A DNA stretch of 64,000 nt from Flavobacterium limnophilum (GTDB taxonomy: Bacteria; Bacteroidota; Bacteroidia; Flavobacteriales; Flavobacteriaceae), in contig NZ_CP114289.2 of NCBI RefSeq assembly GCF_027111315.2, positions 2,914,001 to 2,978,000 on the forward strand. The letters run 5' to 3'. The translations under genes and the position numbers were made by a program. Shown in pieces: positions 1 through 7,496 of this stretch. Position 1 is the first letter of the stretch; each line of letters starts with the position of its first letter. Under the pieces are notes generated by a model that was not told where the DNA came from, searched no databases, and saw nothing but the letters and a program-made list of their open reading frames with translations.

Positions 1-1
1 A

Positions 2-60
2 CTTCAATTTACCGAAAACTCCGCGATTGCAGTTACAGGCTATTATATGCAGATTAAATG
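2..60 (+). CDS. 3' end of an unidentified gene cut by the window edge
   Basis: The first 60 bases hold an open frame ending in TGA. Its last 19 residues are LQFTENSAIAVTGYYMQIK, with alternating polar and hydrophobic residues and aromatics near the end, as in the last strand of an outer-membrane beta-barrel. The family cannot be named from so little. The stop overlaps the stop of the convergent gene on the other strand by 7 bases. A second frame also ends nearby, so the frame choice is an inference. Confidence 0.35.
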
Positions 61-395
61 ATTTCTTGAAAATAAACCCAGCCGTATTCATTCAAATGCA
101 GCTTAAAAGCTCGTGGTTCAGGAACTCGAATATAAAGTTTCCCGTTAACTTGTTTGTATGGATGATTATCTTCTAATTCTTCTATTGTAATTTGAAATGT
201 ATCGTTATTATTTGCACTTGTAACTTCAAAATCATGACCTTCGAATAACATTATCGAGTTGTCACCATCCCAAATATTTATGTTGAACGTACCGTTTCGA
301 TTATAAAAATTAAATATAAGATCGTCATTACGCATACAATCGGGAATCATAGGTTGTGATCTAAATAATCCGATGAAGTCAATATTCTCTAACAT
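54..395 (-). CDS. Hypothetical protein, 113 aa
   Basis: I do not recognise this protein. It is small, acidic, has no signal peptide or membrane segment, and is rich in aromatics and short beta-type stretches (for example YKQVNGKLYIRV), suggesting a small beta-rich cytoplasmic domain. The start at 395 (MLENIDFIGLF) is preferred over a longer frame beginning at 521, because that extension runs through a long perfect hairpin at 448-506 that looks non-coding. It stands alone and converges on the gene ending at 60. Confidence 0.6.
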   Translation of the reverse strand: MLENIDFIGLFRSQPMIPDCMRNDDLIFNFYNRNGTFNINIWDGDNSIMLFEGHDFEVTSANNNDTFQITIEELEDNHPYKQVNGKLYIRVPEPRAFKLHLNEYGWVYFQEII

Positions 396-447
396 AAACT
401 TTCTTTTTAAGAGTGATTTTCTGAATTTGCAAATAACTTGCAAACAG

Positions 448-506
448 GCGAAACAAACCTTCGTATATCCACCCAAAATCGGGTAGACTGCGAAGGTTTG
501 TTTCGC
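448..506. repeat. Long perfect hairpin upstream of the 113-aa gene
   Basis: A 16-bp perfect inverted repeat (GCGAAACAAACCTTCG at 448-463 and its complement at 491-506) encloses a 27-nt loop that carries its own ACCC/GGGT stem. It lies 5' of the gene at 54-395, so it could be a leader structure or a small palindromic repeat. No second copy was found in the window and there is no T-run on either side. Confidence 0.7.
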
Positions 507-616
507 TTTATTTCCTTTCAAATATATTCATTTTTTCTTACAAATCATCAAAAGGACTTTTTATTTGTTGACCTCTTTTCTAATTTTCAGGAGAAAAAAC
601 AGCACTACTATTTTTT

Positions 617-815
617 GAGAATCAAAAAAGGAGTTCCGAACTACTAATTATAACCTCCGAACTCAAAATTATAAGCTCCGAACTACTAATTATAACCTCT
701 GAACTCAAAATTATAAGCTCCGAACTACTAATTATAACCTCTGAACTCAAAATTATAAGCTCCGAACTACTAATTATAACCTCTGAACTCAAAATTATAA
801 GCTCTGAACTCAAAA
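617..815. repeat. Tandem array with strict 21-bp period
   Basis: GAACT recurs at 638, 659, 680, 701, 722, 743, 764, 785 and 806, exactly 21 bp apart, with a decayed unit at 617. Two unit types alternate (GAACTACTAATTATAACCTC and GAACTCAAAATTATAAGCTC), giving a 42-bp super-repeat. The minus strand is open across it as a low-complexity peptide, but that follows from the period being a multiple of three and is not evidence of coding. Confidence 0.9.
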
Positions 816-826
816 ACAAAGGATTA

Positions 827-855
827 CCAAAACAAAAGCCTCCTTACGGAGGCTT
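827..855 (-). terminator. Rho-independent terminator of the 157-aa gene
   Basis: AAGCCTCC-GTAA-GGAGGCTT followed by TTTGTTTT on the minus strand, 20 bases after the stop codon at 876. Confidence 0.8.
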
Positions 856-875
856 GGATTCAAAGAATTAAGGAA

Positions 876-1349
876 CTAAATGGGCTTTACTTTTTTTGAT
901 TTTTTGGCGAATCGTTGTTTCAAGTCGTCATAAATAGGTTCTGCGGAAGGAATCCCTTTGGAAGCAGCTTCTTTTACCTGTCCGTAATACAGCAGCGCTT
1001 CTTGGAAAGCTTCACTGCCCGCCACCATAATGGTATCTTCCACGTTGCAGGACAATTGGTTGGCAAGATTGGTAATGGGCGTCAATTGCATGACCACAGA
1101 AGCGTCGGCCACAAATTCTGCCACATTCATGTAGCTGGGCACAAATTGTGGATTAGACACCACATAGTCTTTGGTTTTCAATACCGTAGCCACGGTTTTG
1201 TCTCCCATTTTTAGAATCGACTGGCGCTCCTCTGGAGTCAAGGCCAATAGATACGGTTCAAGCAAATTTTTGCAATTTTGCAAATTCTCTAGCACAGCCG
1301 CGATGGTTTGTTCGGGAATACTGATACTCAATTGGTTTTGTGTACTCAT
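876..1349 (-). CDS. Hypothetical protein, 157 aa
   Basis: I do not recognise a named family. The protein starts MSTQNQLSISIPEQ and is predicted mostly helical and cytoplasmic, with no signal peptide or membrane segment. It ends in a basic tail (KKSKKVKPI). The stretch LTPEERQSILKMGDKTVATVLKTKDYVV and the later helix-rich part suggest one compact helical domain of about 140 residues. It has its own terminator and an AT-rich upstream region with a TAnnTTT-like element, so it is probably transcribed alone. Codon use looks like that of neighbouring core genes. Confidence 0.8.
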   Translation of the reverse strand: MSTQNQLSISIPEQTIAAVLENLQNCKNLLEPYLLALTPEERQSILKMGDKTVATVLKTKDYVVSNPQFVPSYMNVAEFVADASVVMQLTPITNLANQLSCNVEDTIMVAGSEAFQEALLYYGQVKEAASKGIPSAEPIYDDLKQRFAKKSKKVKPI

Positions 1350-1506
1350 AAAATAATAAGGGTTAAAGTTAACAAGGATAAAATTACATTATTTACTATT
1401 ATAAAAAAAACACTCCAGTTAAATTTTATATAAAATCTTACACTTTTTTGTCATTTTCTCGATTTACTCTAGTGCTGCCAATCAAGAGTTCAAATAGACC
1501 ATTAGG

Positions 1507-3142
1507 CAGGGCATTCGCCTTTAAAAGTTTCCGCCACAAATTCCACAAATTTTCACACACGAGCGAAGCGAACTGACGAAATAAATTCAAAGTCTATTTT
1601 TTGGGATGTTTGAGTTAATTATGCTGTTGTTGGTATGTTTGAGTTAATTATGCTGTTGTTGGTATGTTTGAGTTAATTATGCTGTTGTTGGTAGGATCAT
1701 TTTTGCGGTAATTTGTGTAATTTATGATTAAAGAGAATTATGTTTTTAAAAAGTTACACCACAAATTCCACAAATTTTCACACACGAGCGAAGCGAACTG
1801 ACGAAGTAAATTCAAAGTCTGTTTTTGGTAGATTTGAGTTAATTATGCTGTTGTTGGTAAGTTCATTTTTGCGGTAATTTGTGTAATTTGTGGTTAAAGA
1901 GAATTATGTTTTTAAAAAGTTACACCACAAATTCCACAAATTTTCACACACGAGCGAAGCGAACTGACGAAGTAAATTCAAAGTCTATTTTTTGGGATGT
2001 TTGAGTTAATTATGCTGTTGTTGGTATGTTTGAGTTAATTATGCTGTTGTTGGTAAGTTCATTTTTGCGGTAATTTGTGTAATTTGTGGTTAAAGAGAAT
2101 TATGTTTTTAAAAAGTTACACCACAAATTCCACAAATTTTCACACACGAGCGAAGCGAACTGACGAAGTAAATTCAAAGTCTGTTTTTGGTATGTTTGAG
2201 TTAATTATGCTGTTGTTGGCAGGTTCATTTTTGCGGTAATTTGTGTAATTTGTGGTTAAAGAGAATTATGTTTTTAAAAAGTTACACCACAAATTCCACA
2301 AATTTTCACACACGAGCGAAGCGAACTGACGAAGTAAATTCAAAGTCTGTTTTTGGTATGTTTGAGTTAATTATGCTGTTGTTGGCAGGTTCATTTTTGC
2401 GGTAATTTGTGTAATTTGTGGTTAAAGAGAATTATGTTTTTAAAAAGTTACACCACAAATTCCACAAATTTTCACACACGAGCGAAGCGAACTGACGAAG
2501 TAAATTCAAAGTCTGTTTTTGGTATGTTTGAGTTAATTATGCTGTTGTTGGCAGGTTCATTTTTGCGGTAATTTGTGTAATTTGTGGTTAAAGAGAATTA
2601 TGTTTTTAAAAAGTTACATCACAAATTCCACAAATTTTCACACACGAGCGAAGCGAACTGACGAAGTAAATTCAAAGTCTGTTTTTGGTATGTTTGAGTT
2701 AATTATGCTGTTGTTGGTAAGTTCATTTTTGCGGTAATTTGTGTAATTTGTGGTTAAAGAGAATTATGCTTTTAAAAGTTACACCACAAATTCCACAAAT
2801 TTTCACACACGAGCGAAGCGAACTGACGAAGTAAATTCAAAGTCTGTTTTTGGTATGTCTGAGTTAATTATGCTGTTGTTGGTAGGTTCATTTTTGTGGT
2901 AATTTGTGTAATTTGTGGTTAAAGAGAATTATGCTTTTTAAAAGCGAATAAGTTTCCGCCACGAATTGCACGAATAAACACGAATTAGACCAGTTTTCAA
3001 TTCCACGAATTCTAAAAATCAGATAGAATTCGTGCCATTCATTTTCAAATTTTGATAAAAATTAGTGACAATTCGTGAAATTGCTTCGCCTATTCGCTAT
3101 CGCTCGGGTCGTGGCTAAAAACTTTTAAAAGCGAATGCCCTG
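1507..3142. mobile_element. Family A element A1, internally expanded (1.6 kb)
   Basis: The left end reads CAGGGCATTCGCCTTTAAAA and the right end is its near-perfect inverted copy, TTTTAAAAGCGAATGCCCTG. Flanks ACCATTAGG (1498-1506) and GCCATTAGA (3143-3151) match at 7 of 9 positions, like an aged 9-bp target duplication. The interior holds about eight tandem copies of a 165-bp block (1534-2944), then an internal GCGAAT end fused to a second arm of the CCACGAATTGCACGAAT type. No open frame in it looks coding. This explains almost the whole 2.1-kb gap before miaB. Confidence 0.75.
1534..2944. repeat. About eight tandem copies of a 165-bp block
   Basis: The block beginning CCACAAATTCCACAAATTTT recurs near 1534, 1758, 1924, 2121, 2286, 2451, 2618 and 2782. 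Each copy carries CGAGCGAAGCGAACTGACGA, then GTTTGAGTTAATTATGCTGT, then a closing arm (ATTTGTGTAATTTGTGGTTA) inverted relative to the opening arm. Copies one and three are longer because the TTGAGTTAATTATGCTGTTG segment is itself repeated (three and two times). Each block equals the interior of element A2 at 21.7 kb, so A1 looks like a tandem amplification of that interior. Confidence 0.85.
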
Positions 3143-3150
3143 GCCATTAG

Positions 3151-3214
3151 AGACTAAATAGGGGTAGAAAAACAATTTAGTCTGTAGTAGTCCCATTAGG
3201 GATTAAATTCCCTA
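3151..3214. repeat. Two short palindromes between elements A1 and B1
   Basis: AGACTAAAT/ATTTAGTCT pair across 3151-3183 and TAGGGATTAAATTCCCTA sits at 3197-3214. They may be host sequence or remains of older palindromic repeats. Confidence 0.5.
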
Positions 3215-3218
3215 CGGG

Positions 3219-3413
3219 CAATGTCATTAAGTTAAGGATTGGCCCTCGTCTGTTCGAGTGTTTTATTAAAAAACGCGACAGCTTTTTTTAATAAAATGTA
3301 TCGAGAATGCTGCTATTATAGGCTTCTCGATACAATTTTTACTAGTAAAGCTATCGCATTACCATTAAAAATCACTCGAAGTGACGGCCAAAAGTCTTAA
3401 CTTAATGACATTG
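3219..3413. mobile_element. Family B palindromic element B1
   Basis: The ends are an 18-bp perfect inverted repeat, CAATGTCATTAAGTTAAG at the left and its complement at the right. Most of the 195 bp is one imperfect palindrome, including a central TCGAGAA/TTCTCGA pair. It is non-coding. Flanks CCCTACGGG and CCCATCGGG match at 7 of 9 positions. A second copy lies at 21608-22007 and is interrupted by element A2. Confidence 0.75.
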
Positions 3414-3535
3414 CCCATCGGGACATTAACTGGCTCCTTGATAAAATACTGTTAAATCTTAATCTGACATCTTGTCATATTCATCCAAATAATTGTAACT
3501 TTACCCCCTTATTAAAAAACACTTTTGAAGTGACT

Positions 3536-4981
3536 ATGGAAAAGATTATTGACGAAAACAAACAAGGCGAAAGTCTTGTATTGGAATACAAACCCGAGAA
3601 TACCAAGAAACTCTTTATAGAAAGCTACGGCTGTGCGATGAATTTTTCCGACAGCGAAATCGTGGCTTCCATCCTATCCTCGAACGGATATAACACTACC
3701 CAAGTTTTGGAAGAAGCCGATTTGGTTTTGGTCAATACCTGTTCCATTCGTGACAAAGCCGAACAAACTATTCGGAAACGATTGGAAAAATACAATGCCG
3801 TGAAACGCATCAATCCAAAAATGAAGGTAGGGGTTTTGGGTTGCATGGCAGAACGCTTGAAAAGCCAATTCTTGGAAGAAGAAAAAATTGTTGACCTTGT
3901 GGTTGGACCCGATGCGTACAAAGATTTGCCGAATTTATTGGCAGAGGTCGAAGACGGTCGCGATGCCATCAACGTGATTTTGTCGAAAGACGAAACTTAT
4001 GGCGATATTTCTCCCGTTCGATTGAATTCGAATGGCGTTTCGGCTTTTGTTTCCATTACCCGTGGTTGCGACAACATGTGCACTTTTTGTGTGGTTCCTT
4101 TCACTCGCGGAAGAGAACGCAGCCGTGAACCGCAAAGTATCATGAAGGAAATCCAGGATTTGCACGACAGGGGATTCAAGGAAATCACGCTTCTGGGACA
4201 AAACGTGGACAGTTATTTATGGTATGGCGGCGGACTGAAAAAAGATTTTGTCAACGCCAGCGAAATGCAAAAAGCAACTTCGGTTGACTTCGACCAATTA
4301 CTGGAAATGGCGGCTGTTGGTTTTCCAAAAATGCGTATCCGATTTTCGACTTCCAATCCGCAAGACATGCACGAAAGCGTTTTGCACGTGATCGCCAAAC
4401 ACGACAATATTTGCAAACACATTCATTTGCCTGTTCAATCCGGAAGTGATAGAATACTGAAAGCAATGAATCGTTTGCACACTCGGGAAGAATACATGAC
4501 TTTGGTGGACAAAATCAGGACTATCATCCCAAATTGTTCGATTACGCAAGACATGATTTCCGGTTTTCCTACCGAAACCGAAGAAGATCATCAAGATACC
4601 TTGAGCTTGATGAATCACGTGAAATATAGTTTTGGCTACATGTACGCCTACTCGGAACGTCCGGGAACATTGGCCGAACGCAAAATGGAAGATGATGTTC
4701 CAGAACCAGACAAAATGCGTCGTTTACAGGAAATCGTGGATTTGCAAAGAGAGCACAGCGCCATAAGAACCCAGGAATTTGTTGGACAAATTGTGGAAGT
4801 CTTGGTAGAAAAAGTTTCCAAAAAATCAGAAAACGATTGGTCAGGAAGAAATTCGCAAAGTATTGTGGTGGTTTTTCCAAAAGAGAATTATAAAATCGGG
4901 GAATTTGTAAACGTAAAAATCACGAGTTGCACCAGCGGCACTTTAAAAGGGGAAGCGGTTGGTTTGAGCGAGATGAATTAA
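3536..4981 (+). CDS. miaB: tRNA-2-methylthio-N6-dimethylallyladenosine synthase MiaB
   Basis: MiaB is a radical-SAM enzyme that adds the methylthio group to isopentenyl-adenosine 37 of tRNAs. The N-terminal UPF0004-type domain shows KKLFIESYGCAMN and VLVNTCSIRDKAE. The radical-SAM CX3CX2C motif is RGCDNMCTFC (Cys178, 182, 185). A C-terminal TRAM-like domain (FVGQIVEVLVEKV to the end) should bind tRNA. The 481-aa length fits the family. A GTG six bases upstream is in frame, but the ATG at 3536 is preferred. YGCAMN has Ala where YGCQMN is more usual. It is first in a conserved flavobacterial run leading to the activator at 5624. Confidence 0.95.
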   Translation: MEKIIDENKQGESLVLEYKPENTKKLFIESYGCAMNFSDSEIVASILSSNGYNTTQVLEEADLVLVNTCSIRDKAEQTIRKRLEKYNAVKRINPKMKVGVLGCMAERLKSQFLEEEKIVDLVVGPDAYKDLPNLLAEVEDGRDAINVILSKDETYGDISPVRLNSNGVSAFVSITRGCDNMCTFCVVPFTRGRERSREPQSIMKEIQDLHDRGFKEITLLGQNVDSYLWYGGGLKKDFVNASEMQKATSVDFDQLLEMAAVGFPKMRIRFSTSNPQDMHESVLHVIAKHDNICKHIHLPVQSGSDRILKAMNRLHTREEYMTLVDKIRTIIPNCSITQDMISGFPTETEEDHQDTLSLMNHVKYSFGYMYAYSERPGTLAERKMEDDVPEPDKMRRLQEIVDLQREHSAIRTQEFVGQIVEVLVEKVSKKSENDWSGRNSQSIVVVFPKENYKIGEFVNVKITSCTSGTLKGEAVGLSEMN

Positions 4982-4985
4982 AAAA

Positions 4986-5013
4986 GTTCGCCACGAATTT
5001 TCACGAATTAATT
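4986..5013. repeat. Left inverted arm beside the GxxExxY gene
   Basis: The sequence GCCACGAATTTTCACGAATT starts within ten bases of the miaB stop. Its inverted counterpart (CCACAAATTACTCAAATTTT on the minus strand) lies at 5411-5442. Both resemble the interior arms of the family A elements. Confidence 0.65.
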
Positions 5014-5022
5014 TACATTATT

Positions 5023-5412
5023 ATGAGTGACAATAATGAATATTATTATAAAAAAGATGAAAACTATACAATTGTTGGTTTGTGCATGGAAGTCCATCGG
5101 ATTTTAGGTCCTGGATTACTAGAAATAGTTTATAAAGACGCATTAGAAATAGAATTTAAAAATCATAACATTCCATATATTAGAGAGAAAAAATATGACG
5201 TTGAATATAAAGGATTCATTCTTCCTCATAATTTTTATGCCGATTTCGTTGTTTATGAAGATATAATTTTAGAGGTGAAATCTGTCAAAGAAGTAACTAA
5301 TGAACATCTTTCGAGAACATTAAATTACATGAAACTAGCAGATACTCCAATTGGAATTATTGTAAATTTTCAAAACAAATCATTAACTCACAAAAGACTG
5401 ATTAGCAATTAA
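5023..5412 (+). CDS. GxxExxY protein, PD-(D/E)XK nuclease-like
   Basis: This 129-aa protein carries the family motif as GLLEIVY (PGLLEIVYKDALEIEF). A PD-(D/E)XK-like arrangement follows: ADFVVYEDIILEVKSV supplies the Asp and the ExK pair of a nuclease core. The family is widespread in Bacteroidota; its activity has, to my knowledge, not been established. The start at 5023 (MSDNNEYYY) is preferred over a frame reaching back into miaB. The gene is enclosed by inverted CCAC(G/A)AATT arms (4986-5013 and 5411-5442) and splits an otherwise conserved core-gene run, which suggests insertion. A role in repeat mobility or processing is an inference only. Confidence 0.85.
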   Translation: MSDNNEYYYKKDENYTIVGLCMEVHRILGPGLLEIVYKDALEIEFKNHNIPYIREKKYDVEYKGFILPHNFYADFVVYEDIILEVKSVKEVTNEHLSRTLNYMKLADTPIGIIVNFQNKSLTHKRLISN

Positions 5413-5442
5413 ATAATTTGTGAAAATTTGAGTAATTTGTGG
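5411..5442. repeat. Right inverted arm beside the GxxExxY gene
   Basis: The sequence ATTTGTGAAAATTTGAGTAA, ending in TTTGTGG, overlaps the stop codon of the GxxExxY gene. It is the inverted counterpart of 4986-5013 with a few mismatches. The ends of family A (CAGGGCATTCGC) are absent here. Confidence 0.6.
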
Positions 5443-5459
5443 TAAAAAAAACAAACATA

Positions 5460-5600
5460 ATGACCAAAAAAAACATAATCATCGCCTTACTTACTTTCAT
5501 TATTGGATTTGGTTCGACCTTCTATATCATTAGAACCTATTTCCCAAAGCAGAAAGTTGAAAAAATAGTACCTTTAAAAGACGACCAAACTGACAAATAA
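5460..5600 (+). CDS. Small single-pass membrane protein, 46 aa
   Basis: The frame starts MTKKNIIIALLTFIIGFG, has one hydrophobic segment at about residues 5-28, and ends in a charged tail (KVEKIVPLKDDQTDK). The lysines before the segment suggest an N-in, C-out inner-membrane protein. It lies 23 bases before the activator gene, on the same strand, so co-transcription is likely. I do not recognise the family; support is from the clean hydrophobic-plus-charged layout and the tight spacing. Confidence 0.55.
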   Translation: MTKKNIIIALLTFIIGFGSTFYIIRTYFPKQKVEKIVPLKDDQTDK

Positions 5601-5623
5601 AATTTGCGGCAAAAGAAAAAATT

Positions 5624-6883
5624 ATGGAAACAGTTCAATCAATAAAACAACGATTCGAGATTATCGGGAATGACCCGAAACTCAATCGCGCGATAGAAAA
5701 AGCGATTCAGGTGGCGCCAACCGATATTTCGGTATTGGTTGTAGGGGAAAGCGGCGTTGGAAAAGAAAGTATTCCAAAAATTATCCATTCGCTTTCGCAC
5801 AGAAAACACGGAAAATATATTGCCGTAAACTGTGGCGCCATTCCGGAAGGAACCATTGACAGCGAACTTTTTGGTCACGAGAAAGGTTCATTTACAGGAG
5901 CAACCTCAACCCGTGAAGGTTATTTTGAAGTGGCCAGCGGTGGAACTATTTTCTTGGACGAAGTGGGTGAATTACCTTTGACAACCCAAGTTAGATTACT
6001 TCGTGTTTTGGAAAACGGCGAATTTATAAAAGTAGGTTCTTCACAAGTACAAAAAACTGACGTAAGAATTGTGGCTGCCACCAACGTGAATTTGTTTGAC
6101 GCCATCGAAAAAGGAAAATTCCGCGAAGATTTGTACTATCGTTTGAGCACCGTGGACATAACCTTGCCTCCATTGCGCGATCGCAAAGACGACATCCATT
6201 TATTGTTTAGAAAATTTGCGGCCGATTTTGCCCAAAAATATAAAATGCCTCCTATTAAACTAGATGATTCTGCCGTTCAATTACTGCAAAAATTTCGCTG
6301 GAGCGGAAACATTCGCCAGTTGCGAAACGTGGCCGAACAAATCTCGGTTTTGGAAACCAATCGCGATATTACGGCAAACACTTTGCAATCGTATTTGCCA
6401 ACTACAGAAGGAAGTAATTTGCCTTCGGTCATCAAAGACAGGAAAAGCGAGAGCGATTTCAATACCGAAAGAGAAATCTTGTACAAAGTGCTTTTTGACA
6501 TGAAAAGCGATTTGCACGATTTGAAAAAACTGACTTTGGAATTGATGCAAAACGGTGGGGCGAAAGTTCAAGAGGCCAATTCGCATCTCATCAAAAAAAT
6601 CTACGGCAACAAAGAAGACGATAGTGAAATAGATTTTGAAGAAGAACCAAGAACAGCCGTTATCACGACTCCAACGAGCGTTGCCAACTATCAAGTTCCG
6701 GAAGACAATTATCAATTTGCCGAAAGTATCGAAGAGGAAGAAGTCCTGAGATTAGAGCAAAAAGAGATTGAAATGATCAAAAAATCTTTGGAGAAAAATA
6801 AAGGAAAACGAAAAATGGCAGCCGATGAATTGGGCATTTCCGAAAGAACACTTTACCGAAAAATAAAACAGTTTGATCTTTAA
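5624..6883 (+). CDS. Sigma-54-type AAA+ transcriptional activator with Fis-like HTH
   Basis: Such proteins hydrolyse ATP to remodel sigma-54 RNA polymerase. The AAA+ domain begins almost at the N-terminus: Walker A GESGVGKE near residue 44, loop GSFTGA near 88 (usual form GAFTGA), Walker B GTIFLDEVGELP near 106, and an arginine-finger region LPPLRDRKDDIH. After a charged linker, a Fis-type helix-turn-helix closes the protein (KMAADELGISERTLYRKIK). There is no receiver or sensory domain, so activity must be set by partners or level. The gene is followed at once by lptE. Target promoters are unknown. Confidence 0.92.
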   Translation: METVQSIKQRFEIIGNDPKLNRAIEKAIQVAPTDISVLVVGESGVGKESIPKIIHSLSHRKHGKYIAVNCGAIPEGTIDSELFGHEKGSFTGATSTREGYFEVASGGTIFLDEVGELPLTTQVRLLRVLENGEFIKVGSSQVQKTDVRIVAATNVNLFDAIEKGKFREDLYYRLSTVDITLPPLRDRKDDIHLLFRKFAADFAQKYKMPPIKLDDSAVQLLQKFRWSGNIRQLRNVAEQISVLETNRDITANTLQSYLPTTEGSNLPSVIKDRKSESDFNTEREILYKVLFDMKSDLHDLKKLTLELMQNGGAKVQEANSHLIKKIYGNKEDDSEIDFEEEPRTAVITTPTSVANYQVPEDNYQFAESIEEEEVLRLEQKEIEMIKKSLEKNKGKRKMAADELGISERTLYRKIKQFDL

Positions 6884-6888
6884 AAATT

Positions 6889-6899
6889 GAATATCTTTG
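6889..6899 (+). promoter_or_regulatory. Candidate -7 element for lptE
   Basis: TATCTTTGAAC fits the Bacteroidota -7 consensus TAnnTTTG and lies 20-30 bases before the chosen lptE start. It may give lptE and downstream genes a promoter independent of the activator gene. Confidence 0.4.
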
Positions 6900-6917
6900 A
6901 ACTTTTTTAACTATAAA

Positions 6918-7421
6918 ATGAAGCACCTACACTATCTCCTTGCCCTTCTATTGCTCTTAAATCTAAGCAGTTGTTCGGTTTACAACTTCACTGGAACTGG
7001 CAAAATAGACGCCAAAACTTTTCAGGTAAGTTTTTTTCCCAACAATGCCGAGTTGATTGAACCGGGAATTGACCGGACTTTTACCTTGGAATTACAAGAC
7101 CTTATCCAAAACCAAACGAATTTAAATTTGGTTAAAACTGGAGGTGATTTAGCCTACGAAGGAGAAATTGTAGATTACAGAATAAGCCCAATGACCGCAA
7201 CTGCCGATCAGCAAGCTTCGCAAAACAGATTGACCATCAGGGTAAATGTTCGCTTTACCAACAAAAAGAAAGAAACCGATGATTTCGAAAAAACATTCGA
7301 TTTCTATTATGATTATCCCGCAGCCCAACAACTGAAAGGAGAAACTTTAAACAAAGCCATAAAAGAAATTTTCGACAGAATAACACAAGACATCTTTAAT
7401 GAATCATTGGCAAAATGGTAA
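6918..7421 (+). CDS. lptE: LptE-like LPS-assembly lipoprotein
   Basis: LptE plugs the LptD barrel that inserts lipopolysaccharide into the outer membrane. The 167-aa protein has a lipoprotein signal peptide with lipobox LNLSSC (Cys19), followed by a mixed alpha/beta domain with the family-like stretches FTLELQDLIQ and LAYEGEIVDYRISP and a terminal helix (KAIKEIFDRITQDIFNESLAKW). The start at 6918 puts the hydrophobic core directly after the initiator; a frame seven codons longer exists. It is followed by a TPR protein and secG, an order common in flavobacteria. Confidence 0.82.
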   Translation: MKHLHYLLALLLLLNLSSCSVYNFTGTGKIDAKTFQVSFFPNNAELIEPGIDRTFTLELQDLIQNQTNLNLVKTGGDLAYEGEIVDYRISPMTATADQQASQNRLTIRVNVRFTNKKKETDDFEKTFDFYYDYPAAQQLKGETLNKAIKEIFDRITQDIFNESLAKW

Positions 7422-7459
7422 TAACCAGTTGGCAGTATTCAGTAGCTAGTTTGCAGACG

Positions 7460-7496
7460 AACACTGAACACTGATCACTGAACACTGAACACTGAA
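7460..7496. repeat. Short direct repeats of AACACTGA
   Basis: Five near-identical 7-8-bp units (AACACTGA, one TCACTGA) run up to the start codon at 7497. They form a low-complexity leader for the TPR gene and may vary in copy number. Confidence 0.6.

Noticed and set aside
438..647. 69-codon plus-strand open frame across the 448-506 hairpin
   Set aside because: Covers a perfect inverted repeat and runs into the 21-bp array; no gene-like features.
622..819. 65-codon open frame over the 21-bp array, encoding repeats of SSELIIL and SSEVIIS
   Set aside because: A period divisible by three keeps the frame open automatically; low-complexity peptide with no signal or stop context.
1507..3142. Family A1 as a decayed protein-coding transposon
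   Set aside because: No frame of useful length occurs in it; the length is explained by tandem copies of a 165-bp non-coding block.
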